DNA of 64,000 nucleotides, taken from Spisula solida (lineage: Eukaryota; Mollusca; Bivalvia; Venerida; Mactridae). The DNA is taken from assembly GCA_947247005.1 (NCBI GenBank), contig OX365960.1:19282533-19346532 (forward strand), read 5' to 3'. The number at the start of each line of letters is the position of its first letter. The stretch's first letter is position 1. Below the pieces are notes generated by a model. The model was not told the DNA's origin, ran no database searches, and worked only from the letters and a program-made list of their open reading frames with translations. The position numbers and the translations under genes are program-made. This document shows positions 11,129-23,961 of the stretch, piece after piece.

Positions 11129-12986
11129 CAGGTACACACATCGTATGATGAGAAATAACAAACTGACCAGGCACACACATCGTCGTTAGATGAGAAATAA
11201 CAAACTGACCTGGTGTACGCATCGTCGTTAGATGAGAAATAACAAACTGACCAGGCACACACATCGTCGTTAGATGAGAAATAACAAACTGACCAGGCAC
11301 ACACATCGTCGTTAGATGAGAAATAACAAACTGACCAGGTGTACACATCGTCGTTAGATGAGAAATAACGAACTGACCAGGTGTACACATCGTTAGATGA
11401 GAAATAACAAACTGACCAGGTGTACACATCGTTAGATGAGAAATAACAAACTGACCAGGTGTACACATCGTTAGATAAGAAATAACAAACTGACCAGGCA
11501 CACACATCGTCGTTAGATGAGAAATAAAAAAACTGACCAGGCAAACACATCGTCGTTAGATAAGAAATAACAAACTGACCAGGTGTACACATCGTTAGAT
11601 GAGAAATAACAAACTGACCAGGTGTACACATCGTTAGATGAGAAATAACAAACTGACCAGGTGTACACATCGTTAGATGAGAAATAACAAACTGACCAGG
11701 TGTACACATCGTTAGATGAGAAATAACAAACTGACCATGTGTACACATCGTTAGATGAGAAATAACAAACTAACCAGGTGTACACATCGTTAGATGAGAA
11801 ATAAAAAAACTGACCAGGCAAACACATCGTCGTTAGATAAGAAATAACAAACTGACCAGGTGTACACATCGTTAGATGAGAAATAACAAACTGACCAGGT
11901 GTACACATCGTTAGATGAGAAATAACAAACTGACCAGGTGTACACATCGTTAGATGAGAAATAACAAACTGACCAGGTGTACACATCGTTAGATGAGAAA
12001 TAACAAACTGACCATGTGTACACATCGTTAGATGAGAAATAACAAACTAACCAGGTGTACACATCGTTAGATGAGAAATAACAAACTGACCAGGTGTACA
12101 CATCGTTAGATCAGAAATAACAAACTGACCAGGTGTACACATCGTTAGATCAGAAATAACAAACTGACCAGGTGTACACATCGTTAGATGAGAAATAACA
12201 AACTGACCATGTGTACGCATCGTTAGATGAGAAATAACAAACTGACCTGGTGTACACATCGTTAGATGAGCAATAACAAACTGACCATGTGTACGCATCG
12301 TTAGATGAAAAATAACAAACTGACCAGGTGTACACATCGTTAGATGAGAAATAACAAACTGACCAGGTGTACACATCGTTAGATGAGAAATAACAAACTG
12401 ACCATGTGTACACATCGTTAGATGAGAAATAATAATCTGACCAGGTGTACACATCGTTAGATGAGAAATAACAAACTGACCATGTGTACGCATCGTTAGA
12501 TGAGAAGTAACAAACTGACCAGGAACACACATCGTTAGATGAGAAATAACAAACTGACCAGGAACACACATCGTTAGATGAGAAATAACAAACTGACCAG
12601 GAACACACATCGTTAGATGAGAAATAACAAACTGACCAGGAACACACATCGTTAGATGAGAAATAACAAACTGACCAGGCACACACATCGTTAGATGAGA
12701 AATAACAAACTGACCAGGAACACACATCGTCGTTAGATGAGAAATAACAAACTGACCAGGAACACACATCGTTAGGTGAGAAATAACAAACTGACCAGGC
12801 ACACACATCGTTAGATTAGAAATATCAAACTGACCAGACACACACATCATTAGATGAGAAATAACAAACTAACCAGGCACACACACCGTTAGATTAGAAA
12901 TATCAAACTGACCAGACACACGCATCATCAGATGAGAAATAACAAACTGGTCGGTGTGTTATTTCTCATCTAACGATGGCTGGAAT
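11129..12986 (-). repeat. Minisatellite of about 45 units (39/42 bp) with higher-order structure
   Basis: The unit contains CATCGTTAGATGAG, AAATAACAAACTGACCAGG and a variable GTGTACA, GCACACA or GAACACA. Most units are 39 bp; some have an extra CGT, making 42 bp. Both lengths are multiples of three, so the minus strand stays open for up to 267 codons as a 13-residue repeat starting MCTPGQF. I treat this as repeat, not gene: several frames are open at once, and there is no signal peptide, splice context or non-repeat sequence. A block of about 277 bp (seven units) is duplicated (landmark GCAAACACATCGTCG at 11541 and 11818). The array ends in an inverted copy of its own unit near 12960. Confidence 0.95.
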
Positions 12987-14663
12987 GTTTCTTGTTGTTT
13001 TATTAAGATATTATAAATTCTGTATTATAAAAACAGGAATCAATTAGTGAAAACATGTGTAAACACTACTCAACAATTATAATCGGTAACCTTAACATTT
13101 CAAGCAGTGTATGCAAACAGAACTATTAGTACGATAATAAATCATTGAATTATTTGATTTCACGTATTAAAAACCAGGTTGTAGAAGTTCAATTGCATCT
13201 TATTAATGATTTAACGAATTAAATATAATATAAATCACTACCAACTTCCTTTGCACTGAAAACTGACCGATTATGAGTGTTGAGTAGTGTATATATGCAT
13301 ACCACACGTACATTTACCAGGGTACTATTTCATCGAAGCACTTGCGGAAAAGTTTTACTCAGGTTCAACTGTTTCAATTCTTGATAATAATTTTACAACT
13401 ACAAAATGTGTTCAATTGGGTATGCAATATAAATTATTGATTCAGTTAATGAGCTCCCACAAACCATATAAGTCCCCATTTTTTTCATTTGTGATAAAAA
13501 TTGAAATTTTGAATATGTTTAAGATTTCCGGATTTTGTTTTTTAAAAAAACAAGGTAAACTGGTGTACATATCATTAAGAGAACCATTTACAAGTACACC
13601 CTACTAAAGTTTGTTAATTATGCCTATCTCTTATGTTAACAATGTACGATTAATATCAAACTATAGTTTCAAGCGCTTTACAAAACTTCAAGACCTTAAA
13701 ATGAGAGAAGTTGCAATAGTTTTACATACATTATGCGTTTATAGAGTGCATGTTGTTGGCATGGCACATATATAATTCCACGGCAGGTGCACACTATCGA
13801 TAAGTCATCCACATATAAAAATACAGTTTATTTGCCGTGTAATCATGTTTATTATGACACGTCAAAAATTTGTCTACTGTACATGTGCAATACATTGGAG
13901 ACAGACAAATGAACACGTTGTACAACAAAAAAACCATCTTTCTACATATTGTAAATAGGCTCTGCCAAATATGTTATCCACTATAGATAAAATCGTTACT
14001 TACTGACTTACTACTTGTTCCAATACACTCTTTGTACACATGCTCAGGACAAGGAACAATATCAACTAGACGCATTTATGAAAACTAAAACGTATGTCCC
14101 CAAGTGGCCATAACTCTCGCAAGAATCACCCCAACCTAACAATTCATGAAATGCACAACTAGGCTTGTAATGGTGTGAAGTTTCATTAAGATCCGACCGT
14201 TGGTTGAGAAAAACAAGGCTGTAAGCTTTGTGACATCCATCCATATACATGTACAAGAATCCAGGCGTCAAGCACAACTTCAAAATGTCTTCCCCACTAT
14301 ACTGCGGTTTCCGACCCATATCAGTAGATTCCACATGCAGCGCAATGAACGCAGACTCTCCAACGTGTACACATGTACATACGATTGGCTGCTGATATAA
14401 AGATTCAAAAATGTAAATAATAATCCCATTAGAGGGTTGTATTTGATGACAAGAATATTTTTAAAATATAATAACAAATCGGACACGAAATTGATAAAAA
14501 AATAACTCTACATAAAATTGTATACCAAATTGGCAAATTCTATCTCTGCATGAAGGTGGCCCCGCTCAAAATGACAAATCATGAGATTTGATGACGTTAA
14601 TTTGATTACTTGAGTTTGAAAATTGCTATTGATGACGTTTTCGGAACTTCAAATCAAATCTAG
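12987..14663. other. Intergenic, no gene seen
   Basis: AT-rich DNA between the minisatellite and a short open frame. A fragment near 14170-14220 (AGTTTCATTAAGATCCGACCG) resembles the AGTTT..AAGA.GATCGGA module of the repeat at 1-430, so part of this stretch is probably an old dispersed repeat. Confidence 0.4.
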
Positions 14664-14915
14664 CACCATTCTTCGGTAAAAATTAAATTTGAAGCAAAAA
14701 CATCAGATCACAAGCACAAACTACGAAAGAGACAACTACAAAAAGATCAAGAAGACATGAAAGTGAAGGACAATTTGTACGAAAATCCTGCCGCCTCAGT
14801 CAGTCAAACAGCCAGAGCAAGCAGACAAGAACAAACCGAAAGGACGATCACACATCACAAAAACAAACCACTACCCAACAATACTTATTGTACATACATA
14901 TACACGCCCTTTTGA
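14664..14915 (+). pseudogene. Possible terminal-exon or pseudogene fragment with an NLYENP cytoplasmic-tail motif
   Basis: An open frame of 83 codons lies between TAG at 14661 and TGA at 14913; the only in-frame ATG is at 14757. The peptide is rich in Lys, Arg, Gln and Ser, has runs such as KLRKRQLQKDQED and then NLYENPAAS. This looks like the cytoplasmic tail of a type I membrane protein with a Tyr-based motif, as in scavenger/MEGF-like receptors. No transmembrane exon was found upstream. It may be a decayed or retroposed piece, or chance. Confidence 0.25.
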
Positions 14916-17900
14916 AAGTAACGAAACAGCCTTTTGCCGGACTCCAAACATGCAAAAAGGCACATTAAAATTACTAATCCATTTTTGTTTGAATTATTTT
15001 AACAATAAAATGGACAAAACATACACAAGTGAAGGTTGACTCTATGGCCTCCGTGTTAAAACGTACATTGGCGAATGTCCCTGTGGGCTTAATAGCTTAA
15101 TGGTGCACCTAACCTGAGTAACCTCACACTTACCCCACATATAACATTATGGAACAGTGCAGTACAAGAGGTGTTCAACTTATAATTATTTGAACAAAAC
15201 TGAACATCGGAGTTTGCCATACTAACACAATAAAATCGATTTATTTCTATTGAGCCGTGTAAAAAATGTGTTAAGTAGTAAATACACTCATTTTGTTTCA
15301 TATTTGCATGTTTTTCCAACCAAAATCAACCATCTTATAGAGGGCAATGTGTTTTGGTTTTTTAAGACAAATTGCACCTATATAAGCACCAATAAGTGTT
15401 GTTATATTATGAATTACCCATGTCAGTGAAGACAATCAGTAATACGTATTTGTCATATGAAGGGTGATATACGTTCATCTGCTTGTTTTGATGAAATGGC
15501 ACCAAAAGTTAAAAATCACCAAAAATGGTCGAAACCTGCAATGGTTCTGTGATATCTAGGACACACTCAATATCCAAAAGTTTGATGGCAGCGAAGTGTC
15601 ACGATCAACTTTCGTTCGCATTATTCAGAAAGATGTTCATTAGCTCAATGTCAAGCAAAACAAAGAGCGCAGACAAAGGTTTTGAAGGTTGTATATGCGA
15701 CTACGGAACAGTGATTGGAAAAATGTATCGTTCCTGGGGAGTTAATGTTTTATCTAAAAGGAAATAATTACATAAACAGAGTCTGCTATTTTAGAAAGGG
15801 TATATAGACATAAGTTGGAGTTAGTTAAGCTTGGTGTATTTGCGGCCGCCTTCATGACATGGTCTTGTGTTTGATATTTTGGAAAAGTGTAACTCAAAGT
15901 GATTGAACAGGGGATAAAGGTGAACGCATATTTTATTTATGCAAAAGTTATTTTTTCGACAAAATGTGAAACGTCCTTTCCTGATAGCATGCCAAAGACA
16001 GGGTGTTTCCCCAATACTGAATTTCGTGTCACCCTACTAAATATGTAAATAAGTAGGCCTACCTTATGAATTACACTGGGAAGTATATTATACCCAAACA
16101 GTGGATATCCAAGTCTCCTAATGAAGTATCAATATAATTGAAACCTGGAGAATATTGAAACATCAATTAGAAAAGCGAATTGTAAGCATCACCACTTAAA
16201 GGTTGTTGGCCTTAAAAATTACAAAATCAACACACTCGATACAATAGTTGATTCTATTCTAAGGATATAACATATATTGTACATTCTACAATGGTTGTTT
16301 ATATCTCTTGATACATTACTATACACTATTGAAAAGACACAATTCGATTTCGATGTGACATTTATGAAAATACTGGATGTACAATTCCTTCCAAATTGAG
16401 TTGAACACCTCTCGTATAAATGAAAGCATCCAACCATGCAAATTCCTATAACCGAAAGGCTACAGTAACAGGTTATAAAGAATATAAAACATGAAATATT
16501 ATGTTAACATAACCCATTGAATAGCCCAGAAAGTACCCAATGACATATCCGAGGTCAGAGCAACAAGAGAGAAAAATATTTAAGGGCATGACAAGGCAAC
16601 TTAGGAGGCAAACACCAACGCCTGTCATACTCAAAGGCTTTCGGTTAGGCATAGTCATGGTGTCTACTTATTGCCCCGGCAGTGCACATTGAAATAGGAA
16701 ACATAAATGGACCAACCACTTAGTATGCGGTTCATTACAAATTAAATTAAATTTCTCTAATCAGAAACTTTTAACAGTCTTAAGAATACATGTATCATGA
16801 AATTAATATGACACAACTTTTTTAGAAATTTGTAAAGCACTTCGCTATAAAATACAGGTTGAGACAGACTCTGAAGCTACGTAAATTTGAGCGGTGGAAA
16901 CACTTTCAATATGGAAGTATTGTTATCATATACCCCAAAAAAGACTCTTAATTCCTGGGTTGCATTGTTAGTAATACGATCATGTAAGATATTGCATAAA
17001 ATTTTAAAATGTTTTACGTTGGTAGAATCTATATGGAAATGTCATATGAGATCAAGCATTTTCTCAAACACTTGTATCAAATTATGCGCTATGTGATGTA
17101 TGGTTATTGTTATAGGACAATTTTCGAGCATAATGTGCGTATTCGTCAAATTAAATAATCAAAGCAACGTTTCGTAAAAACAGGATAAACATTTGGGGAA
17201 ATATATTATTATATTATGATAACTTTAATTTATTTAATAACTCGTTACGTACAAATATAGTTTTAAACGTCAACACTTATATTCACCATGGTAATCAACA
17301 AGATTGATACACAATACCACAGTCATGTAGCCCTGGGCTGCACTATTTCATTTTGGATACAAAAACCTTTTAAGACAAACGTATCTAAAAACATAAACAC
17401 GTTTATTATTTTTCATACGAAACAAATACTACTTATTACTATATCGAGATTCCTTTTGGATAACCCAATTATCCGGCTACAAGGATGTCACCTGAACACG
17501 ATTCGATTAATAATAATATTGTTTTCGACAAAATCTACCAACCGCTTCATTACGACAGCGCTCGTTATCTCGTTAACTGATGTACCATTCTAATTCATGT
17601 ACTGAGTTATTTTTAGTTAAGTTGGTTGTAATAGAAGAATCTAGGCAAGTAATACTACATAAAACAAAACATTCAAATGTATGACAAATCATTCATACAT
17701 ATTCACAAACAATGAATAATGAATTGAGAACGAAATGTCAATGCATGTGTATATTTATCTTGTGATTGCGCTGTAGATTCTCGTTTTCAATGTGACCCTT
17801 TACTATGCTTGTGATCTGTGCTATTTCTTGTTTGTATGTTGCCTTTTGTTCCTTTCGTGTTCGCCTGACCGAATAATATGTATCTTTCTAACGGGTTTGT

Positions 17901-18334
17901 CAGCTGCTAATTTGCAAAACATAGTACCGAATTCCACTTTTGGTCAGAATAATATTGGACTCCGAGCACAGTTGTCCAACATACTCGATATGTTAAGCAG
18001 TTTGTACATTTAATAGATTTGACTGAGCAAGCTGGTTTACAAAATAATAGCTTGGGTTGTAAGTCCCTCAGCCGTAGCCACATGTAAGCAAATTAAATGT
18101 TATCTACAGTCGTTATGTCAACTGGTCAAAAGTAAAAAAGACTGTCCAAAATCTGACAGGGAAATTAGCACTCATTGACTCCAGAAACAACAGAGTACGA
18201 AAGGCAAAATAGACATTCATAAAAGAACAATCACAGACCGTAGATACATGTTACAATGACAAAATTCTAGCGTGAATAACAAACTATGAAAAGAAACAGC
18301 AGCAAAGACCTTTCTTCGTGTGCATGGATGAAAA
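14916..18334. other. Intergenic, no supported gene; contains duplication flank
   Basis: Several short ORFs (for example 15525-15767, 80 codons, and 17288-17593, 101 codons) lack recognisable domains, coding-type composition or splice partners. The part at 17235-17390 is related to 2390-2540 upstream of gene 1 and marks the left side of the duplicated block. Confidence 0.4.
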
Positions 18335-18680
18335 ACACAGTAAATGAAGTTGGTTTCAAATAATTTGTGACATAATATTATTTTAATTGAATGAATTTTT
18401 TTGGATTCTTGAAAATTGGGAATAAACCACAACTATTCTTTATCTGATTCGCGTTTGATTTGTACCTATGTTTTGTCCAAAACTTCCTGAACCACCAACG
18501 AGTCGTTTACAACACAGTAAATGATGCTTGTTGCATATAAATTATGATATAATATTATTTTAATTGTATGACTTTTTTTTTTGGCTTCTTGAAAATGGGA
18601 ATAAACCAAAACTATTCTATATCTGACTCGCGTGTGATTTGTACCCACGTTTTGTTCAAAACTTCCTGAACCATTCATGT
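18335..18680 (+). repeat. Tandem duplication of a ~177-bp unit upstream of gene 2
   Basis: ACACAGTAAATGA occurs at 18335 and 18512. Both units continue with ATAATATTATTTTAATTG, a T-run, CTTGAAAA..GGGAATAAACCA and CAAAACTTCCTGAACCA. Two diverged copies are present. The pair ends about 240 bp upstream of the inferred start of gene 2, an architecture parallel to but unrelated in sequence to the array upstream of gene 1. Confidence 0.8.
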
Positions 18681-18850
18681 GCAACAGATCGTTACTAACA
18701 AAAAACAAAACAGATGTGATGATTTAGCCGGGTATGAATTACAAAGATGTTGCCTATACTCACGACAAACTATTTTTACCAATTTCCCTACACTTAGTTC
18801 AACCAATGAAATCCCGTGCTTATATGTGTACTGCAAAGCTACGAGACAAG

Positions 18851-18964
18851 ATTGACGTAATTGTCGTGTGAATAGGACTAGATTGATTATAAATGAGACA
18901 CTAAGTTACCCTAAGTCATTCTGCCGGGGATCTCTGAAGTTGTTTACAACTAGAAGACATCACC
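18851..18964 (+). promoter_or_regulatory. Core promoter and 5'UTR of gene 2
   Basis: TATAAA at 18888-18893 is followed 29 bp later by TCATTCTGCCGG (18916 onwards), the same start block as in gene 1. The 5'UTR ends with ACTAGAAGACATCACC before the ATG, as in gene 1. Upstream lie TGACGTAA (18853-18860), resembling an ATF/CREB or C/EBP-type site, and TCGTGTG (18864-18870), also found upstream of gene 1. The TATA-to-start spacing supports a functional promoter. Confidence 0.55.
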
Positions 18965-21900
18965 ATGTTCAAGTGGCTAATTTTGGGACTTGCTGTAGTG
19001 CTTGTATCGCATTGGTCTTCCAAAGAAGGTAAGGGCAACTATTTATTTTATTTATTTTATTGTAATTAGTCATTAATTGGCTGATTTTTGGGGAGCAGTA
19101 AAATATTTTCTAGTATAATATTTGTGAAAGTATGTAAAAAAGTCGTATTTTAATGAATATAGATTAAATGTTATTCGTGTTTGGTGGTTTCATTCTATTT
19201 TTGAAAGTATGTAAATATTTTCAATTGATATACAAACTAACGTTTTATCCGGAATTAATCACGGACGTAAAGTAATGTAATGAAATCAGGACGAATTGAG
19301 GTTTAATCATATTGCACAGTTAGTGTATGCTTTTAAAAGATAGACGCTTAGTTTATGCTAACACTAAAAACTGAACAACAGATATTTGAGGACATATTTT
19401 GTAAAATCAGTATGAGCTAAAACGTACACTAAATATTATTCAGCTTATTTATCTAATCCGTTACGAACAATGTTAATGAATAATTTTCTAAATCACCTCT
19501 TTCAATACTGGATATGTTCAATAAAATATTTGGTCCATTTGGTACAGTTACCCTTCATTTTTTTATCAATTTAACTATATAAACTGAAAACACTAATGCT
19601 AAAACAAATTCACTTGCATGCTTTAGATATCTCGTGAGCTAAGGTTGGTAATTACAAGCAATTCATTGTTCGTATTTGTACCTTATCATTCACATGCAAA
19701 ATGTCGTCATCAAGATGAAATAAGGACATTTGATTGTAGAAAAAATCGAAAATGGTGATGTGGTTACATTTAACCTATGATTTATTCACATTCAAAATTT
19801 TTAATGCAACTCTGGAAATTTTTTGTTTTGTTTTCTTCTAATTTTGCTATCGACCATATTTTGTAATGTGTTGATGAGATGTAAATAAACTATTTATCTT
19901 TATCTGTATCGTAAGAGCAAATTGGCTTACTTTAGATTCAGTATCAAGTCATGGTTTTATTGATTTCACGCTTTCATTAATTATTTTTGAGTTAAGGTAT
20001 CTTTGCTTTGTTATTAGTCACATACAATTTCAATCAAACAATGAAATAGGATAAGTTTTTTTTCAACATAATATTTATTCTTTATTTCAGTCTCATTAAC
20101 ATATACGATTACAATAACATTATACACCACACAAACATTATTGTGTTACCATTCTAATACAGAATTATACTAAGAAGAGACGAATAAATATTCACAACGA
20201 TAGTACAAATTAAAAATGCACATGTATACATGAAATTGACCTACATGCTAATCATAATCATGATAATAAAACTTACGCAATATTGCGAACGAACAAAATA
20301 ATTTGTTTTTAAATCATTACAGATTCGTACACTTTTCGAAATTGGTAATAAATAAACTAATACTAGTACTTCGCAATTTAAGGCGAACTATTAGTTTAGA
20401 TGCTGTATACCCTCTTGGATATGTTTAACTGTGTATTCACAAAGCAACTCAGCATATTTTTGTTCATTTGAGGACCCTTCAGGTTACCGCGTGTAATACA
20501 TACAGAACATGTTTTCTTAAAGCCTAAACTGTTCTTGTTATATATCAGCGGTTCAAAAAGTATATATAGTCATTAACAGTTTACTTAGTCTTGAAACGTT
20601 ATGTAAAGAGCTGCAATGGGCACTATGAATGGAGTAGTCTTCACTTTTCGGGAAATATGTGAAACACACTTTTTGAGTAGAAGAAATATGTAAGCTTTAA
20701 ACTTATATGCTTCGTGAATACCAGCTATGGATGGTAACATGGAATAAATGGTATCGCCAACGAAGTGACTTTGTAATATTAACTATTATAGTGCATGCGG
20801 ACAACCCATTGTCTGATGAAGAGTTGAGAGAACTACAAAGCGAGCTTGAACAACTAGAACAAATCGAGGAACTCGACGAAACTGAGAATTCTGAAGTTTG
20901 TAAAAATAGTTTTTATATTTCTCTTTGTGTTGTAAATGTATATGTCGCATACAATAAATCTCCGATATCTCTATAATAAGTTCAGCATTACGACCCTTAA
21001 ACATATGGGCTGTCTGATCAGGAACTTTACTTGGCAATATCTTTTTCTAATGCATTGTATTGAATATCTCAGCCAGGACAATCTCAAGAACGAACAGACT
21101 ATCAACTACGATATCACTAGTCGCAAATGATAAAAACAACTTTCTATCTGTTTTACGTTATTTATTTTAAGTTTTTAACTGCATGATTAAGGCATATCAT
21201 ATATTTTTCTTAGATAAGTATAAAATGGTGCCACGGTGGCCGAGTGGATAACGCTCTTGACTACTGATCAATGGGTAAGAATCAAGACAGGGACACATAG
21301 TCATTTCTTTAACGCTTTTCCAAGTGTTTCTCACCCAACTAGAGATGAACTGGTTGGAAACCCGAAAGAGTCTTGCGCGTATCGGTGCTACGGGGAACGT
21401 TAATGAAAGGAGTCTATTCAGAACGAACTAGGGTATAACACCCCCGGATTCCTTGTATCACACCTCTTTCTCTTCGTTGGTTTTAAGTCTGCCCTTGACA
21501 GACATACCTGCCAAAGGAGGCGGTAGGTTGTACATAGTGGACCATATTGAAAATTAATATTGCTGCCAAATATGTAATCCACGATAACTAAAGTCGTTAT
21601 TATTAGTATTATACAAACACGTAGATAGATAGAATCTACAAACATGTGTTGAACAGTGTTATGATTTCAATTTTAGCTGGACAAGAGAGATGAAGACGAC
21701 TGTGGCTATTGCCAGTTAATGGATGATCCGGATGCCTGTGAAGCAGAATGTGAAGATGTAAGCAATTTTATCACTTGGCTGACGTCTTTATACCAGACCG
21801 TAAAGTTCAATTCTTTTAATAACGTTTCGGCACGAAAATCATGAAAATTATTGAAATGTTATTTGATATTGTTTTTACGTTGCATCATGTTGACGTTGAA

Positions 21901-23560
21901 TATGTAGTTTGTCAATAATTTTCATGATTTGAAAAAAGCGTATATATGCCGAAACGTTATTAAAAGAATTGAACTTTACTATGTTTTAATAATAGATATC
22001 CCTTATGAATGTTATCAGTGACGGTCTTTTATAAAAGCAGTAATTTTGATGTTTTGGTAGGAAAAATCTTTCTTTAGATAAATAGAATATCACATTTTTA
22101 TCAAACTCCCAGATATAATTGACATAATGCTTGGCAAAGCCTCGTACTTTTATTATTTTATTCAACTTGTTTATATTCAAAATGAAAGGACCGTCATACA
22201 CTATCCTCTATATAATGTAATTTATTCAATGTTCGTATCGTTATAAGTTTCTTGATGTCTATGTGGAGTGTATGTCAAATATACGTGGGATTTACTAGAA
22301 TTACTCTTTAAATGGTCCATTCCGAAAATAGATAAATAATTGAAATTCATGCAGAAGTTACCATAGCAACCGAAATCAATGTCCAATTTAAATATGGATC
22401 TACTAGATCAATGTTCACATGTTAGCGATACAATGTCTTCTTGGCCCGCTTAATGTTCTTCTTTGTGCTTTGCTTTTTCGTTCGAGTGTTTTTTCCCTGT
22501 CCGATTTGTTATTATCGTTTGGTAATAATTAAAACTTGAGTATGTCTTTTTAATATTAGGCATGAAAGTACAGGGTGTTTCATAATATATGTCCCCATTA
22601 TAACCGAATGGCATGAAAAAATGCTTGATCTCATCTGACATTTTCATATACCAATGGAAAGCTAACATTTCAAAATTTTGTTCAATACACTTGCAAAACC
22701 TTTAAAGGAGAGTCACAGTTGAAGAACTAAAGCAGAGATACCTGGGGACAAGTAGACACAAGTAATGACTTTAATCGTAATACAGAAAGAAAATGGCAGG
22801 CTGACCAATATGATAAGTTTAATATGTAACAATATGGGGAAAACGAAAGACCTAAAATTAGGTCTTTGGGAAAACGTAACATGTGCGTTTCTTTATGTAC
22901 TCCGTGTAGTCGACGTATACGGTATAACATCTGTCTGTTTCAGAATCTGTACAGAAGAATGATTGAACAATTCGCTCAACTACAGGAAGCAAACCAGGGG
23001 TAAATATGAGTTATACTTAGAATATATTAAGTAAATGTTTAAAATGATTAAAAAGGGCGAAGTCATTAAAAATTTATTTAACATGTTCTAACTGTCTGAG
23101 AATACAACATCCTGCATTTTGATTGGCCGATAAATCTCATAGATTATATCCTAAAGAAATCTAGAACTGCTTTTTGTCGTATTGGTTTATTGTTTTTATA
23201 GTGAATAAGATAAGTATAAATACTGTCCAGTTGAGATACTGTGAGAGTCACGTTTCATTTTATGTGTACTCAAAATATTACAACCATTGTCTGAACAGGT
23301 AAAGTATTTTAGATTAGCATTGAAATTATAATTTGCAATACTCCCATTGTTTAGAGATACAAAAATGTACAATTTAGACACTTAGACACGGCAATATGCG
23401 TTTTGTATATTTCAGGGCAATGCTGAACAGCGAGAACGACCAGTCGAAGAAAGGGTTGTGGCGGCGGCGGCGCCGCAGCGGTCGTAGATGGTGGCGATGG
23501 GATAGGATAAAGAGAACAGCAGGGGACCTTTTACCTATCATATTGAACAGAAGAAAATAG
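18965..23560 (+). CDS. Gene 2: paralog of gene 1, secreted precursor with Cys motif and Arg/Trp-rich cationic C-terminus (candidate antimicrobial peptide)
   Basis: Five exons: 18965-19028, 20792-20895, 21677-21757, 22944-22999 and 23416-23560. All junctions are in phase, giving 149 residues. Residues 1-24 are a signal peptide almost identical to that of gene 1, ending Val-His-Ala. Residues 25-56 are a Glu/Leu-rich acidic propiece of helical character. Residues 57-83 start with a KR dibasic site (59-60) and contain C-x2-C-x8-C-x3-C (65/68/77/81) in an acidic setting. Residues 84-102 are a short helical linker. The last exon has Ser-Lys-Lys, then about 35 residues with a five-Arg run, GRRWWRW, a hydrophobic LLPIIL and a basic end, net charge about +12. 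It has one Cys exon where gene 1 has two. The exon 2 donor is GTTTGT, non-consensus as in gene 1. AATAAA lies 159 bp after the stop. Antimicrobial or membrane-active function is inferred from composition and precursor layout; no known family is recognised. Confidence 0.82.
21229..21300 (+). repeat. tRNA-derived SINE head in intron 2 of gene 2
   Basis: GCCACGGTGGCCGAGTGGAT carries a good A-box (TGGCCGAGTGG), as in Leu/Ser-type tRNAs. The B-box region near 21280 is degenerate, so a working tRNA gene is unlikely. The following 150 bp may be the SINE body. Confidence 0.5.
21800..21979. mobile_element. Foldback MITE in intron 3 of gene 2
   Basis: The left end GTAAAGTTCAATTCTTTTAA and right end TTAAAAGAATTGAACTTTAC are reverse complements. 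Complementarity continues through AACGTTTCGGCA/TGCCGAAACGTT and ATCATGAAAATTATTGA. It is non-coding. Confidence 0.8.
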
Positions 23561-23718
23561 AAGAAATGTTTATTCTCTTTAAAATTATATAGAACGACCA
23601 TTAAGATTAAATAGAGTGACATACATATTGATACTACATGAGAAATATTTTTTCTCAAAACCTAACCTGTGAATATGATCTACAATGTACTAGTAAATAT
23701 GCTTCAAGATAATGATCA

Positions 23719-23724
23719 ATAAAA
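23719..23724 (+). terminator. Poly(A) signal AATAAA of gene 2
   Basis: Canonical AATAAA 159 bp after the gene 2 stop codon, followed by T- and GT-rich sequence (about 23740-23770) of the kind used for cleavage and polyadenylation. Confidence 0.6.
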
Positions 23725-23794
23725 CTAATCTGCAAAAGTATTATTCTTTGAGTGTTCGTCTTTTGATGTTTATTTGGCATAGCCCGAAATGTTT

Positions 23795-23961
23795 TACTGT
23801 AAAAAATTAACTTTCGCGACTACAAATTTTCGCGTTTTTTCAGTTTCCTGCAGTGTCCATATTAAGTTTTAGCACTTTCGCGGCGATTAATTTCGCAAAA
23901 TACTACCATTCGCGAACTCCGCTAAACTAAATCGCGCGAAATAATTTCCAGGTTTACAGTA
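23795..23961. mobile_element. MITE with TACTGTAAA termini and internal TTTCGCGA motifs
   Basis: Ends TACTGTAAA and TTTACAGTA are perfect inverted repeats. Inside, TTTCGCG/CGCGAAA motifs recur in both orientations. Related elements sit near 50088-50324 and 55100-55320, and fragments near 52430. The terminal TA may belong to a TA target duplication, as in Tc1/mariner-type MITEs; this is suggestive only. Confidence 0.7.

Noticed and set aside
11103..12850. Minus-strand ORFs up to 267 codons (MCTPGQFVISHLT repeats)
   Set aside because: The 39/42-bp repeat preserves frame by length, and alternative frames are open too. No signal peptide, unique sequence or splice context supports a gene, though transcription was not tested.
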